A DNA stretch of 64,000 bases from Aedes albopictus (GCF_035046485.1 NC_085138.1:273091694-273155693), one strand, 5' to 3'; shown: positions 22,170 to 32,222, counted from the stretch's first letter. A program made the numbers and translations. Notes: generated by a model not told the origin, from the letters alone.

Positions 22170-23594
22170 ATGAGTGGATCAAAGATGGAAATAGACAGAG
22201 AAAGGGAAGGAGAAGATTTCCAACTTGGAAGCAAATCCGTCGACGATGTACTTTCCTGTTCTTCCTCCATCCTAAACACGGATAATGATGGTGTCGAAGG
22301 TAATGATGGTTACGATGACGACGACGACTACGAAGATGGCATCAATGTAACATTATTGTCAACTCCGCCACCGGCAATAGTTCCCGTGAAATCGGATGGG
22401 CAGACCAAATCCCAGTTTGCCGATAATAAGGGAACAATTGGAAAGAAACTAAGTGGAGCAGGTCAAAAGCGCTTCAAAAAACTGATTGATAGTGGGTATA
22501 GCCGAGAAGAAGCTCATCAAATGGCTCAAATACCACTCAATCAACTAGATTTGTCAAAACGACAGAGAAATTCAGACTTGAATGGGTCAAATACAAGTGG
22601 CAATCCAACACCCGCCAAAATAGCACGTAATGACTGGGGTGCTCGTAGACCTCCAGGCAGCTCAGTGCAACATCGTATCGATGAAGCACAATCTAGACAC
22701 TCAGGATCTCATAGAACTGAGGGTATGATTAACCACTCCTACAGAGATGTAGTCAACTCTGTAAAAGTAGGAATTCTTCCAAAAGAATATCCGAATGTGG
22801 AGCTCACGAAAGAACAGATGGCAGCTACAAGTAAGGCCATATTGGCGAAAGTTGCAGGACAGCGAAAAGAGGCCCTGAAACCAAAATTCGGTTTGTGTGC
22901 GTTCAAACCTGGATACCTAGTCATTGTATGCAAAAACCAGGAAACAGCAAACTGGCTTAAAACTACAATCACTTCGATAACACCCTGGCAAGGGGCAGAA
23001 TTACTGGCGGTTGATGAAAGCGAAATCCCGCAACCTGAAATCTTGATCGGTTTTTTCCCATGGAGTGCAGAAGACAGTAATGGAGAGATTCTGGCGCTCT
23101 TGGAAAGCCAAAATGATGGGCTTACTGTTGATTTGTGGAGAATACTGCAGCGCAATGTCGTAAGTCAAAGACACGTCGAGCTCGTTTTCACTGTCGACGG
23201 AGCTTCGCTGAGCTCTATCAAAAAAAGTGAATACAATCTCGACTTCAAATTTGGGATTGCTTATCTTAGGAAGAAATTCCAAAAGAAGTACCAAAATGAT
23301 GGCAGTGAAAGACCAGGGAGTAGGGATGACAAAGATTCTCGACAGACCCACGTAGGCACTGGCGATAACAAGATGGTCGTAGACCAGATTGAGGAAATCC
23401 CAGGACCAAGTGGAGTCGGGGAAGCAAAAACAAACCGTAAAGCTACTGGTCACACTGCAAATACTGTCGGCGCTAAAAAAAGTGAAAAGAAACCGACAAA
23501 CAAAGGATTTAACCCAGAATACCGAGAACTGAAGATTCCAGATGGGAAAAATCTAAATAAGGGTGTCGCACAACCAAGCAAGGGGATGAAGTAA
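22170..23594 (+). CDS. LOA-like ORF1 protein (DUF4780-like)
   Basis: The 474-residue product of the first ORF of the retrotransposon is presumably the RNA-binding protein of the RNP. The N-terminus is acidic (a D/E-rich stretch at residues 43-56). Residues 92-116 contain KKLSGAGQKRFKKLIDSGYS followed by REEAH, a helix pair I associate with insect retroelement ORF1 proteins. Residues 190-370 form a globular region resembling DUF4780 (YRDVVNSVKVGILPKEYP, GLCAFKPGYLVIVC, WQGAELLAVDESEIP). The tail (370-474) is basic and polar. No CCHC zinc knuckle is present, unlike many LINE ORF1 proteins. The ATG at 22170 is the first in a long open frame. The TAA at 23592-23594 is in the same frame as ORF2 downstream. 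The DUF4780 call is from memory of the family. Confidence 0.85.
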   Translation: MSGSKMEIDREREGEDFQLGSKSVDDVLSCSSSILNTDNDGVEGNDGYDDDDDYEDGINVTLLSTPPPAIVPVKSDGQTKSQFADNKGTIGKKLSGAGQKRFKKLIDSGYSREEAHQMAQIPLNQLDLSKRQRNSDLNGSNTSGNPTPAKIARNDWGARRPPGSSVQHRIDEAQSRHSGSHRTEGMINHSYRDVVNSVKVGILPKEYPNVELTKEQMAATSKAILAKVAGQRKEALKPKFGLCAFKPGYLVIVCKNQETANWLKTTITSITPWQGAELLAVDESEIPQPEILIGFFPWSAEDSNGEILALLESQNDGLTVDLWRILQRNVVSQRHVELVFTVDGASLSSIKKSEYNLDFKFGIAYLRKKFQKKYQNDGSERPGSRDDKDSRQTHVGTGDNKMVVDQIEEIPGPSGVGEAKTNRKATGHTANTVGAKKSEKKPTNKGFNPEYRELKIPDGKNLNKGVAQPSKGMK

Positions 23595-26500
23595 ATCCCC
23601 GCTCAAGCGGCGAACAACGACATCTTCAACAGCAAAAAAATTAAGTTCATTCAAGTGAATCTTCACCATGCGAAGGGAGCAACTGCTGTACTTTGCAGAA
23701 GATTTACGAAGAGCAAACTGGATATCGCATTAATCCAGGAGCCATGGACAACTAACAGTAGGATAGCAGGAATTCCTACATCTTGTAAGTTAATTTACAA
23801 TTCTGGGCAGCTTGCTCCCAGAACTGCAATTTTAATAAATGGAAATGTAAATATTGTCCCAATTACAGAATTTATAAAAAGAGACATCGTCGCAGTAATG
23901 GTGGAGGTGCCAACAACCAATGGCAAAACGGAAATCTACGTTGCATCAGCATACTTTCCGGGAGACATAGGAGAAGTTCCTCCACCGGAAGTGGTAGAGT
24001 TTGTTGCATACTGCAACAAACAAAATAAAGCGTTTATAATTGGCTGCGATGCAAATGCCCATCACACGGTATGGGCAAGCACGGGCATCAATAGCAGAGG
24101 TGAGTACCTTTTAGATTATATCTATAACAATGAAATAGACATATGTAATAGGGGAGAAGCACCAACATTTATAAATGCAATAAGGCAGGAAGTACTTGAT
24201 TTAACATTGTGTAGTCCGAAAATCTCGGAAAAAATAAAAAATTGGCATGTATCTGATGAAGCATCATTATCGGATCATATGCAAATCTTATTCGAGTATG
24301 AGGCTGGTCAACAACTCACACAAACTATAAGAGATCCCAGAAAAACAAACTGGGAGCTTTACAATTCAGAGCTGAGAGCTGGAGTAAACACATTACAAAC
24401 ATCCTCAAAATCATGCACAGAACTTGAAGAAAGTTCAAAACAAATATCAAATTTGATTTTGAATGCATTTAATAAAAGTTGCACTGCTAAAGAACGCTCA
24501 ACAAACAGAGATGTTCCATGGTGGAATAACCGATTAGCCAAACTTCGAAAGAAAACCCGGAAAATGTTTAACTGGGCTAAACGAACTCAACAGTGGGGCC
24601 CATATAAGGAATCCCTTACAAATTATAATAAAGAAATAAGAAGATCAAAAAGGATTAACTGGAGGCATACATGTGAAAGCATTGAAACTACTCCAGAAAC
24701 CGCCAGGTTGCAAAAAATCCTTGCAAAGGATCATTCTAACGGGTTGGGAACACTGAAAAAAGAAAATGGGACTTTTACAAATTCTGCAAATGAAACGTTA
24801 GAGTTGATGATGAAAACACATTTTCCCTGTTCAGTAATCAATTCAACTGAAGACCAAAGTTCAGCTGTAACAGAAACTGGCGTTATTGAAACCAGGACGT
24901 ATGATCATGAAATAATGAGCGGAACGACTGGATCAAATAGAGACAGGATCGATAGTTGCACTTTGGCCAAACAAATATTTACTGAAAAGAAAGTTGAATG
25001 GGCGATTGACTCCTTTGCACCCTTCAAATCACCTGGTAGGGATGGAATTCTTCCTGTACTACTGCAGAAGGGAAAGGCGATTTTAACACCTATTTTAACT
25101 AAACTTTTCCAAGCCAGCTTATCTTTAAGTTACATTCCAGTAGGGTGGCGACAAGTACGGGTGATTTTTATCCCCAAGGCCAATAAAAAGGATAAAACAC
25201 TGCCAAAATCCTTTAGGCCAATAAGCTTATCGTCTGTACTACTAAAAACTATGGAAAAAATAACTGATGAGCACATAAAATCATCATATCTTATTGAAAA
25301 TCCTCTCAGCAAACACCAGTTTGCCTACCAAGAGGGTAAATCATCAGTAACAGCATTACATAAGCTTGTTACAAAACTTGAAAAATCTCTCAATGCCAAA
25401 GAAATTGCTCTTTCTGCTTTTCTTGACATTGAGGGAGCTTTTGATAATTCATCTCATAATTCAATAGCAACGGCCATGATGAAACAAGGTTTCAATAAAT
25501 GTGTTGTTGATTGGATTAATGAAATGTTAGCCAAAAGGGAGATATCAGCAAACCTTGGAAGCTCCTCTATATCTGTTAGAGCAGTGAAAGGGTGTCCACA
25601 AGGAGGCGTCTTATCACCTCTTCTGTGGTCTTTGATAGTTGATGATCTTCTGAAAAACTTAGAATCACAGGGATTTGAAATAATTGGTTTCGCAGACGAT
25701 ATAGTCATAATAGTTCGTGGGAAATATGACCAAATCATCGCAAACAGAATGCAAACTGCTCTAAATTGTATCTCATCGTGGTGTGATAGGGAAGGATTGA
25801 ATGTAAATCCTTCAAAAACTACTATTGTACCATTTACAAAGAGGAGAAAATTTTCTATAAATAATTTATACCTGAAAGGTATATCTATAGATCTTTCAAA
25901 TACAGTCAAGTACCTCGGAGTAGTCCTTGACAGCAAACTGAATTGGAATTCACACCTAGAGCAGATAATCACAAAAGCGACAAATGCTCTTTGGATAAGC
26001 AAAAAAACATTTGGTAAGCAGTGGGGATTGAAACCGAAAATGATTTATTGGATCTTTTCGGCAATCGTGAGACCCAGGATCACCTATGCCTCACTGGTCT
26101 GGTGGCAGAAAACCACAGAATCCGTCGCTCAGAGAAAACTAGGAAGATTACAAAGACTAGCGACTCTCTCAATAACTGGAGCATTGAGAAGCACTCCTTC
26201 ATTGGCATTGGATGCTCTATTACATATGCTTCCATTACATCAATTTATACAATTTGAAGCTGAAAAGAGCGCTCTAAGAATCAAAAGATCTACGAACCTC
26301 TTGGAAGGTGACCTTAATGGGCATCTTAGTATTCTAAAAACTTTTGGCATAAACTCCATAGTTATGAACAACGAAGACTGGATGGAGAAAAAGTACAATT
26401 TTGACCGTATGTTTAAAGTTTATGACCCTGATCGAAGTTCGTGGCGAGTCGGTGGTCCAGAATTTCGACCAGGATCGATTATTTTTTATACAGACGGTTC

Positions 26501-27356
26501 AAAATTGAACAACAAAGTGGGAGCAGGAGTAACTGGCCCAGGGATAAACCTGTCGATACCCATGGGAAAGTATCCAACTGTATTCCAGGCAGAAATTCAA
26601 GCAATTTTAGAATGCTCTAATATATGTTTGCAAAGAAATTATAGGCATTCAAATATATGCATATTGTCTGACAGTCAAGCAGCACTAAATGCTTTGAAGT
26701 CAGCGGTATGTACATCAAAACATGTTTGGGAGTGCATTAAATCACTTCAAGATCTGTCCTGTCGTAATCAGGTCAACTTATATTGGGTTCCTGGCCATTG
26801 TGGAATTGATGGAAATGAAAGAGCCGATGAATTAGCAAGGCTTGGATCATCTCTTCAGTTCATAGGGCCCGAACCTTTTTGTGGGCTATCTGCCTGTGCT
26901 TTGCGAATGGAGCTCAAAATAAGAGAACATTCGAAAGTGACGAACAATTGGAAAAACACTTGTATAGCAAGACAAGCAAGGCGATTTATTATTCCAAATG
27001 TTTCTAAGACTTGTAAAATACTGGATCTTTCCAAAAAAGATCTAAGCGTATATACTGGGCTTATAACAGGTCATTGTCCGAGCCGATATCACTTGAAGCT
27101 TATGGGAAAACTTCAAGATGATATGTGTCGCTTTTGCGGCACAGATAAAGAAGACTCGGAACATCTACTGTGCCACTGTCCGGCACTCTTTACAACAAGA
27201 CGTAAGTTCTTCGTCAAAGGGCTGTTAGAACCCTCTGACATTTGGAGAACAACACCCAGTACGGTAGTGCAGTTCATTCGAAATGTCGAACCGTGCTGGG
27301 TTAATGCTATTAATCAAACGATGGCGATCACTCACAATAGTGGTACGTCATCTTGA
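23595..27356 (+). CDS. LOA-like ORF2 polyprotein: EEP, RT, RNase H, CCHC
   Basis: Open from just after the ORF1 stop. Numbering from the GTG at 23655, an APE-type endonuclease spans residues 1-210 (QEP with E29, CDANAHH with D132, SDH with H208). Reverse transcriptase spans about 455-730 (SPGRDG, DIEGAFD 591-597, CPQGGVLSP 647-655, FADD 679-682), and RNase H about 942-1065 (D947, E980, D1006, D1058; WVPGH before the last). A C-x2-C-x8-H-x4-C knuckle lies at 1158-1175. All catalytic residues expected for target-primed reverse transcription appear present. There is no ATG between the ORF1 TAA and the endonuclease start (FIQVNLHH begins about 23646), and the first internal Met (residue 82) would delete E29. 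Expression would therefore need readthrough, reinitiation or a non-AUG start. Confidence 0.92.
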   Translation: MPAQAANNDIFNSKKIKFIQVNLHHAKGATAVLCRRFTKSKLDIALIQEPWTTNSRIAGIPTSCKLIYNSGQLAPRTAILINGNVNIVPITEFIKRDIVAVMVEVPTTNGKTEIYVASAYFPGDIGEVPPPEVVEFVAYCNKQNKAFIIGCDANAHHTVWASTGINSRGEYLLDYIYNNEIDICNRGEAPTFINAIRQEVLDLTLCSPKISEKIKNWHVSDEASLSDHMQILFEYEAGQQLTQTIRDPRKTNWELYNSELRAGVNTLQTSSKSCTELEESSKQISNLILNAFNKSCTAKERSTNRDVPWWNNRLAKLRKKTRKMFNWAKRTQQWGPYKESLTNYNKEIRRSKRINWRHTCESIETTPETARLQKILAKDHSNGLGTLKKENGTFTNSANETLELMMKTHFPCSVINSTEDQSSAVTETGVIETRTYDHEIMSGTTGSNRDRIDSCTLAKQIFTEKKVEWAIDSFAPFKSPGRDGILPVLLQKGKAILTPILTKLFQASLSLSYIPVGWRQVRVIFIPKANKKDKTLPKSFRPISLSSVLLKTMEKITDEHIKSSYLIENPLSKHQFAYQEGKSSVTALHKLVTKLEKSLNAKEIALSAFLDIEGAFDNSSHNSIATAMMKQGFNKCVVDWINEMLAKREISANLGSSSISVRAVKGCPQGGVLSPLLWSLIVDDLLKNLESQGFEIIGFADDIVIIVRGKYDQIIANRMQTALNCISSWCDREGLNVNPSKTTIVPFTKRRKFSINNLYLKGISIDLSNTVKYLGVVLDSKLNWNSHLEQIITKATNALWISKKTFGKQWGLKPKMIYWIFSAIVRPRITYASLVWWQKTTESVAQRKLGRLQRLATLSITGALRSTPSLALDALLHMLPLHQFIQFEAEKSALRIKRSTNLLEGDLNGHLSILKTFGINSIVMNNEDWMEKKYNFDRMFKVYDPDRSSWRVGGPEFRPGSIIFYTDGSKLNNKVGAGVTGPGINLSIPMGKYPTVFQAEIQAILECSNICLQRNYRHSNICILSDSQAALNALKSAVCTSKHVWECIKSLQDLSCRNQVNLYWVPGHCGIDGNERADELARLGSSLQFIGPEPFCGLSACALRMELKIREHSKVTNNWKNTCIARQARRFIIPNVSKTCKILDLSKKDLSVYTGLITGHCPSRYHLKLMGKLQDDMCRFCGTDKEDSEHLLCHCPALFTTRRKFFVKGLLEPSDIWRTTPSTVVQFIRNVEPCWVNAINQTMAITHNSGTSS

Positions 27357-27471
27357 TATAAATAGCTATAATAAAACTTATCAGGGGCATATGTCACAAT
27401 AGATCAAAAAACTGGTCGCAGTGATGGAAATACCCGACACGGATTAAAAAAAAAAAAAAATGGGTTCAAAC

Positions 27472-28762
27472 AGCGCCCTGAAAAGGGCACTGTACTAACG
27501 CATAAAGCAAAAGAGAGCCTATAGCCCTTTACCACAGCGGGTTAAGAACAACAGAATATCCTGAAGATTCAGGTTTCTGAAGTCAGTTTCACTTAATAAG
27601 TGATTACCGAATACTCGGAAACGCAGTTGCGCAAAAACTGGACAGTTACATATCAAATGATACGAAGTTCCATAATCGGATTCACAGCTGTCACATGCAA
27701 ATGAATCAGCTTGCTGAATATTGGCCATGTGATAGCTGAGTCGGCAGTGGCCAGTCAAAGCTTTGACCAGAATGCTGCAATTCTGCTTTGGCAGATTTGT
27801 AAGATACTTCGCCACCCTTGGAGATGGCTCAGTACAATACAATTTGGTTTGACGACATGACTCCAAACTATTCCAGTATTGTCTGTGTTTAGAAGCAGCC
27901 CAGGTGTGAATCTGAAGCTTTACCCAACACTTCGATATCGGAATAGCTGGCTCAGGGCCAATGAAGTCATGTGATGCTCCAGTGCGAACTAACTCATCAG
28001 CCAATTCATTTCCAGCGATGGAAGAATGGCCAGGTACCCATACAAGGTGAACAGCGTTTGCTGAATTCAGCTCCTCGATTTGAGTTGGACAAGCGATAAC
28101 TATCTTCGACCTGGAGTTGGCCGAAGCAAGTGCTTTAATAGCAGCCTGGATATCTGAACAGAAGTATATTACTTTGCCCATTACGTGCTGCTGAAGTGCT
28201 GGTTGCACTCCGCACATGAGAGCAAAGATTTCGGCCTGAAAAACGGTGCAGTGTCTACCAAGTGAGTAAGACTGATACAGCCTTAGCTCACGAGAATAAA
28301 CACCAGCACCTGCTCGACCTTCGAGAAGAGAGCCATCAGTGTAACATACGATGCCGTCTGAAATACTTCTTTCCAGATATCCAGATGTCCACTCTTCCCG
28401 GTAAGGGAATTTCGTGGAAAATGTCCTATATGGAAAATTACAAGCAATTGTAAGATCACTTGGAGCAAGGACAATTTTGTCCCAATTCACCAAAAGTGAA
28501 AACAACGAGGTGTGTGTTGATGTGTGGTTCACAGGAGTTTCCTCTAGAAGACCGAGTACCCGTAACCGGTAAGTGCAAGAAAGTGCTTCTTGTTTGAGAT
28601 GAATGTGTAGTGGAGCAACGACAAAGAGAACTTCGAGCGCTGCCGTGGGAGTTGAAGAGAACGCTCCAGACATCGCCATTAAGCACATCCTTTGGAGATG
28701 GCCTAACTTTGATTATACCGTTCTGATTTCGCCCTTTTGCCACCACACTAGACATCCATAGG
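27472..28762 (-). pseudogene. Older LOA/Lian-like ORF2, RNase H and C-terminus
   Basis: An open minus-strand frame of 389 codons (27519-28688) holds an RNase H domain (CYTDGSLLEGRAGAG, FQAEIFAL, CSDIQAA, WVPGHSSIAGNELADEL) and a C-terminal CDSC...H...C knuckle with the same C-x2-C-x8-H-x4-C spacing as the younger element. The two proteins align throughout, including FIGPEP and LTGHC, so they are related families. A frame change at about 28690-28765 separates it from its RT part. The 3' UTR runs through 27472-27518 and, across the younger insertion, resumes at 21174 and below. Confidence 0.88.
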
Positions 28763-29240
28763 CTAATATTGGCCGAACAACAGTTGTGTAGATCCATTTG
28801 ATATACTTAGGTTATAGGCCCAAGTTGTAACAAAGGTTTGCCGGCTTTGCCCGAAGGCCATACAAGCTTTCTTGATTCTGAACTCAATGTGAGGTGTCCA
28901 GGAAAGCTTGGAATCAAGAATGACTCCAACGTACTTTACCTGTTCAGTCACATTGATTTCAGAATCAAAGAGACGCAAAGGTCGAACGCCATTACGGTTT
29001 CGCCTTTCCGTAAAAAGAACAATAGATGTTTTACTCGGATTAACCGAATGGTCATATTGGCGACACAAAACCTCAACCACCTGAAGGGCGTTTTGCATCA
29101 GGTCGAAAAGGGTGGTGATACACATACCAACTAACAATGCTAGGTAGTCGTCGGCAAAACCATAAGTAGGAAAACCGCTATTATTGAGTTGCCTCAATAG
29201 CGTATCTGCTACGAGATTCCACAAAAGCGGTGATAAGACA
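28763..29240 (-). pseudogene. Older LOA/Lian-like ORF2, RT fragment
   Basis: Minus-strand frame with VLSPLLWNLVADT just before and within its start, YGFADDYLALLVG (catalytic motif), SVNPSKTSIVLF and YVGVILDSKLSWTPH (RT thumb/post-palm block). The copy stops abruptly at about 29240 inside the RT, so it is 5' truncated, the usual outcome of incomplete target-primed reverse transcription. Confidence 0.88.
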
Positions 29241-29579
29241 TGATTAGCATGACAAAATTATAAGTCGAAATTTACTGTTTTTTACACTTAGGGTAAGATT
29301 AGATCCTCATTTCTCACAAATTTCTCAATGATTTTGAAGTGTTAATTAATAAGAACTGAAATTAGGATTATACGCAACTAAATATGTAATAGTTTTCATA
29401 GACAAATAGCACAAAACGTTAAAAATATCGAAAAATATGTCAATACGTTTGTTTTGAACTACTGTAAACAACATATTCACTAACTTCAATAAAACTGTCT
29501 TTAACAGCCGGTACCTATTTTCCAAGCATAAATAATAGATACTGTGTGTAAACAAAAATAACAACTTGTTCTGAAGAAA
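29241..29579. other. AT-rich spacer, nothing recognised
   Basis: It lies between the truncated LOA-like element and the 12-bp array. A 72-codon minus-strand frame (29346-29564) has no known motif. Confidence 0.5.
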
Positions 29580-30134
29580 TTTCTTGAGAAACTCCTGGAG
29601 GTATTAATAGAAAAATTTCTGGAAAAATGTCAGGAAGAATTGCCGGAGAAACTTCTGAAGGAATCCCTGGCGGATATTCGGAAGGAATTTCTGAAGGAAT
29701 TCCTGGAGATTCCTGGAGGAATTTCTAGAAGAATTCCCGAATCAATTCTCGAAGGAATTTCTAGGATAATTCTTGGAGGAGTTGCTAAAGAAGTCCCTCG
29801 ATGAATCCCTGATGGAATTCCCGAAGGAACTCCTAGAGAAATCTTAAGCGGAATCCCTCGAGGAATACCTGGAAGTAACTCTTAAGGAATGCCTGGGCGA
29901 AACCCTGGAGGAATTCCAGGAGGTAGTCCTGGAGGAATTCCTAGAGGAATTCTAGGAGGAATCTTCAAAGGACTCCCTGAAGGAATTACTTTAGGAATCC
30001 CTGGAGAACCTCCTTAAAGAATCACTGGAGCGATTCCAGGAGGAATTCATGAAAAATGAAAATCCTGGAGGAATTTCTGAAGCAACTGCTAAAGACATTC
30101 TTGAAGGAGTTTCTTGAGGAATTACTGCAGAAGT
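29580..30134 (+). repeat. Degenerate 12-bp array (GGAATTCCTGGA type), left part
   Basis: Irregular tandem units of the GGAATTCCTGGA / GGAATTTCTGAA type, with one or two changes per unit. Much of the unit is the palindrome GGAATTCC. The array continues after the Penelope-like element at 32223 and after a MITE at 32730, so it was once contiguous. Confidence 0.8.
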
Positions 30135-30489
30135 ACTTTTAATGGTTTCGGCTTGCAGTCACAGAAATAAGCGTTGGTTCTGTTATTTCATCGCCGACGT
30201 TTCGATCCTCGGGTTTGGATCTTCTTCAGGGCCTGTGGTTTATTGATGGTTTCATTCTTGGTAATTATACATTTTAACGTTTACTTACTCGAAGTTAACC
30301 AACTTGTGAAATGCCGTGTTTGCACGGAGGTATGTCGGGATTTTGGTGGAATGGCCTCACTAAGGTTGAAAATTGTTTTTGTAGAGGGTTGTTGTGGAGA
30401 TAAAACTAATTAAAACCTACTTAACAATTTTGTACCCTTGTTAAATTAATGGGAAAATTAATTACTGGGGGTTTTTCTACACTGTCCGG
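30135..30489 (-). repeat. Left inverted terminal repeat of the Penelope-like element
   Basis: Reverse complement of 31841-32195, nearly identical over 355 bp and ending at CACTGTCCGG. It contains a hammerhead-like motif on the minus strand. A 79-codon frame in this arm is mirrored in the other arm and is treated as non-coding. Confidence 0.9.
30190..30232 (-). ncRNA. Hammerhead-ribozyme-like motif, left arm
   Basis: On the minus strand: CTGAAGA, a GATCC...GGATC helix II with an AAACCCGA loop, GAAAC and GTC. These are the conserved core (CUGANGA, GAAA, UH) of a minimal type I hammerhead, with flanking GCC/GGC able to form helix I. Penelope-like elements are reported to carry such ribozymes in their terminal repeats. 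There is one extra A between core and helix II, so activity is unproven. Confidence 0.7.
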
Positions 30490-30499
30490 TACATTGTCC

Positions 30500-31720
30500 G
30501 GTGGAATATATCCGAAAATACGTGGATGACCTCTTTCCGGTCGTACACAAAGATCAGGTTGAACAGGTACTAGCTTGCTTCAATGCTCAAAACGAGCACA
30601 TCAAATTCACATCCGAAACCGAAGAAAACCGGAAGCTTCCGTTCCTAGACCCTAGAATGTAAAAACGGACTGGTATGCCAAACCGATTGCATCAGGACGG
30701 ATTCTCAATTACTTCTCGTTCCATTCCTCTGAACAAAAATTGTCAGTAGTCAACAATTTCATTGATCGAGTCCGGTCCCTAAGCACGGTCAGGTCCAGAC
30801 AAGAGCAAGACGAGCTGATACACAGCCACCTGCGCAAGAATGATTACCCCCGAGGACTGATTAACAGAATGCTGCACCAAACACCGATCGCGAACCGAAG
30901 GGAAAAACCAACATCGTACAGGTCGATACCATACGTCCATGATCTAGCACCCTCTCTCAAGAAAATATTGCTGAGCAATAACACAGCTATGGGCATCTCG
31001 TACAGCAACCAAAACACAGTAGGACATCTATATAGAACAGCCAAGGATCCGGTACCACACCTGAGTAAGAGCAACGTAATCTACAAAATTGACTGTCGAG
31101 ATTGCCACCGAAACTATATCGGGATGACAACAAACAAGCTGCAAGCCCGCATGTATGGACACCAATCACACATCAACGCCCTGGAGAGATTGCTACAAGA
31201 TGGAAACAGCTATCCACTTATCTGCGAGCGGTAATGGTGGCGGCGGGCATAACCAACCGGTTCAGATTTTGACGTTGCTTGGGGGAAAGTCAAAACAGTT
31301 TCACCCTCCTCCTCACCCCTTCACCGATCGTTCGGTGGCGCCAACCGATTGCGATCCCCAAGAAACGTCAAAATTCGAATCGGTTAGTTGTGCCCGCTGT
31401 CGCCATTACCGCTCGCGGATAAGTGGATACGGACCACCCAATACAACAACTAACGGAGAGGACAGCGCTAATGGAACACTGCATCACCCACCAACACCGT
31501 TTCAACGTGAACAACCCATCCATCATAGACATCACCTACAAACGACAAGCTTTGCAAGTGTTGGAGATGTGCCACATCGCCACTACGCCCAACACCGTCA
31601 ACCGTCGGACAGACACCGACCATCTCAGCTGTGCGTATGCAAACCTCCTCGAAACCATCAGGCGGAGCAGAGAGGAGAGAATCGCGTCGTCAAATCGTTT
31701 ACGTAGTTCACAAATTAATG
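30500..31720 (+). pseudogene. Penelope-like RT/GIY-YIG ORF, truncated and broken
   Basis: The frame opens with EYIRKYVDDLFPVVHKDQ (the RT catalytic YVDD region), then KLPFLD, where it hits a stop at about 30659 after what looks like a small deletion. It resumes in another frame with KTDWYAKPIASGRILNYFS and runs to a GIY-YIG-type endonuclease at about 31080-31200 (CRDCHRNYIGMTTNKLQARM). The frame is cut by a MITE at 31211-31429 and continues in another frame with TALMEHCITHQHRFN and QALQVLEMCHI, the C-terminal part. The RT N-terminal two thirds are absent. Not functional. Confidence 0.88.
31211..31429. mobile_element. MITE inside the Penelope-like ORF
   Basis: Left TATCCACTTATCTGCGAGCGG and right CCGCTCGCGGATAAGTGGATA are reverse complements, and the similarity continues inward for about 60 bp on each side (GGTAATGG, CGGGCATAACCAACCGGTT, TTTTGACGTT). 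The 219-bp element interrupts the coding sequence between the GIY-YIG domain and the C-terminus, so it arrived after the Penelope-like element. Confidence 0.88.
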
Positions 31721-31840
31721 ATAACAACATTCTCACACAACCAACACTAATTAACCCAACCACCCAACAGCCCCCAATACGTCACAACCCACAGTAATCT
31801 CCCTTTCTTCGACGGTGAAACATCCGTTTAAAGTGCAATT

Positions 31841-32195
31841 CCGGACAGTGTAGAAAAACCTCCAGTAATTAATTTTCCCATTAATTTAACAAGGGTACAA
31901 AATTGTTAAGTAGGTTTTAATTAGTTTTATCTCCACAACAACCCTCTACAAAAACATTTTTCAACCTTAGTGAGGCCATTCCACCAAAATCCCGACATAC
32001 CTCCGTGCAAACACGGCATTTCACAAGTTGGTTAACTTCGAGTAAGTAAACGTTAAAATGTATAATTACCAAGAATGAAACCATCAATAAACCACAGGCC
32101 CTGAAGAAGATCCAAACCCGAGGATCGAAACGTCGGCGATGAAATAACAGAACCAACGCTTATTTCTGTGACTGCAAGCCGAAACCATTAAAAGT
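31841..32195 (+). repeat. Right inverted terminal repeat of the Penelope-like element
   Basis: Inverted copy of 30135-30489, starting CCGGACAGTG and ending CCATTAAAAGT. It carries the second hammerhead-like motif in plus orientation. A 27-bp tail (32196-32222) separates it from the right target-site duplication. Confidence 0.9.
32096..32138 (+). ncRNA. Hammerhead-ribozyme-like motif, right arm
   Basis: CTGAAGA at 32101-32107, helix II GATCC (32109-32113) with GGATC (32122-32126), GAAAC from 32127, GTC at 32132-32134, and helix I GCC/GGC flanks. Predicted cleavage follows GTC. It is the mirror of the left-arm copy with the same sequence. Confidence 0.72.
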
Positions 32196-32222
32196 CCCAC
32201 CAAAATCAGTCATCCAAGAAAC

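Larger units (their letters stand above)
21175..27460 (+). mobile_element. Full-length LOA-like non-LTR retrotransposon (6.29 kb)
   Basis: The element is flanked by the 11-bp direct repeat TGGGTTCAAAC (21164-21174 and 27461-27471; up to 13 bp if adjacent As are counted). It has a ~995-bp 5' UTR, an intact ORF1 (22170-23594), an ORF2 open from 23595 to 27356, a short ~90-bp 3' UTR and a terminal poly(A) of about 14. ORF2 has endonuclease, reverse transcriptase, RNase H and a C-terminal CCHC. The RT phrase DIEGAFDN plus RNase H points to the LOA clade (Lian, Loa, Bilbo); that clade call is from motif resemblance. It sits inside the 3' UTR of an older related element lying in the opposite orientation. 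The intact frames and clean duplication indicate a recent insertion. Confidence 0.92.
30135..32222 (+). mobile_element. Penelope-like element with inverted terminal repeats
   Basis: Flanked by the 14-bp direct repeat ATTACTGCAGAAGT (30121-30134 and 32223-32236), a target-site duplication. Terminal 355-bp arms (30135-30489 and 31841-32195) are inverted copies of each other, and a 27-bp tail follows the right arm only. Between them lie a Penelope-type RT end (YVDDLF) and a GIY-YIG endonuclease. The element is 5' truncated within the RT and broken internally by a MITE and a small deletion. Penelope-like elements are known for terminal repeats in direct or inverted orientation. It sits within the 12-bp array. 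Confidence 0.92.
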
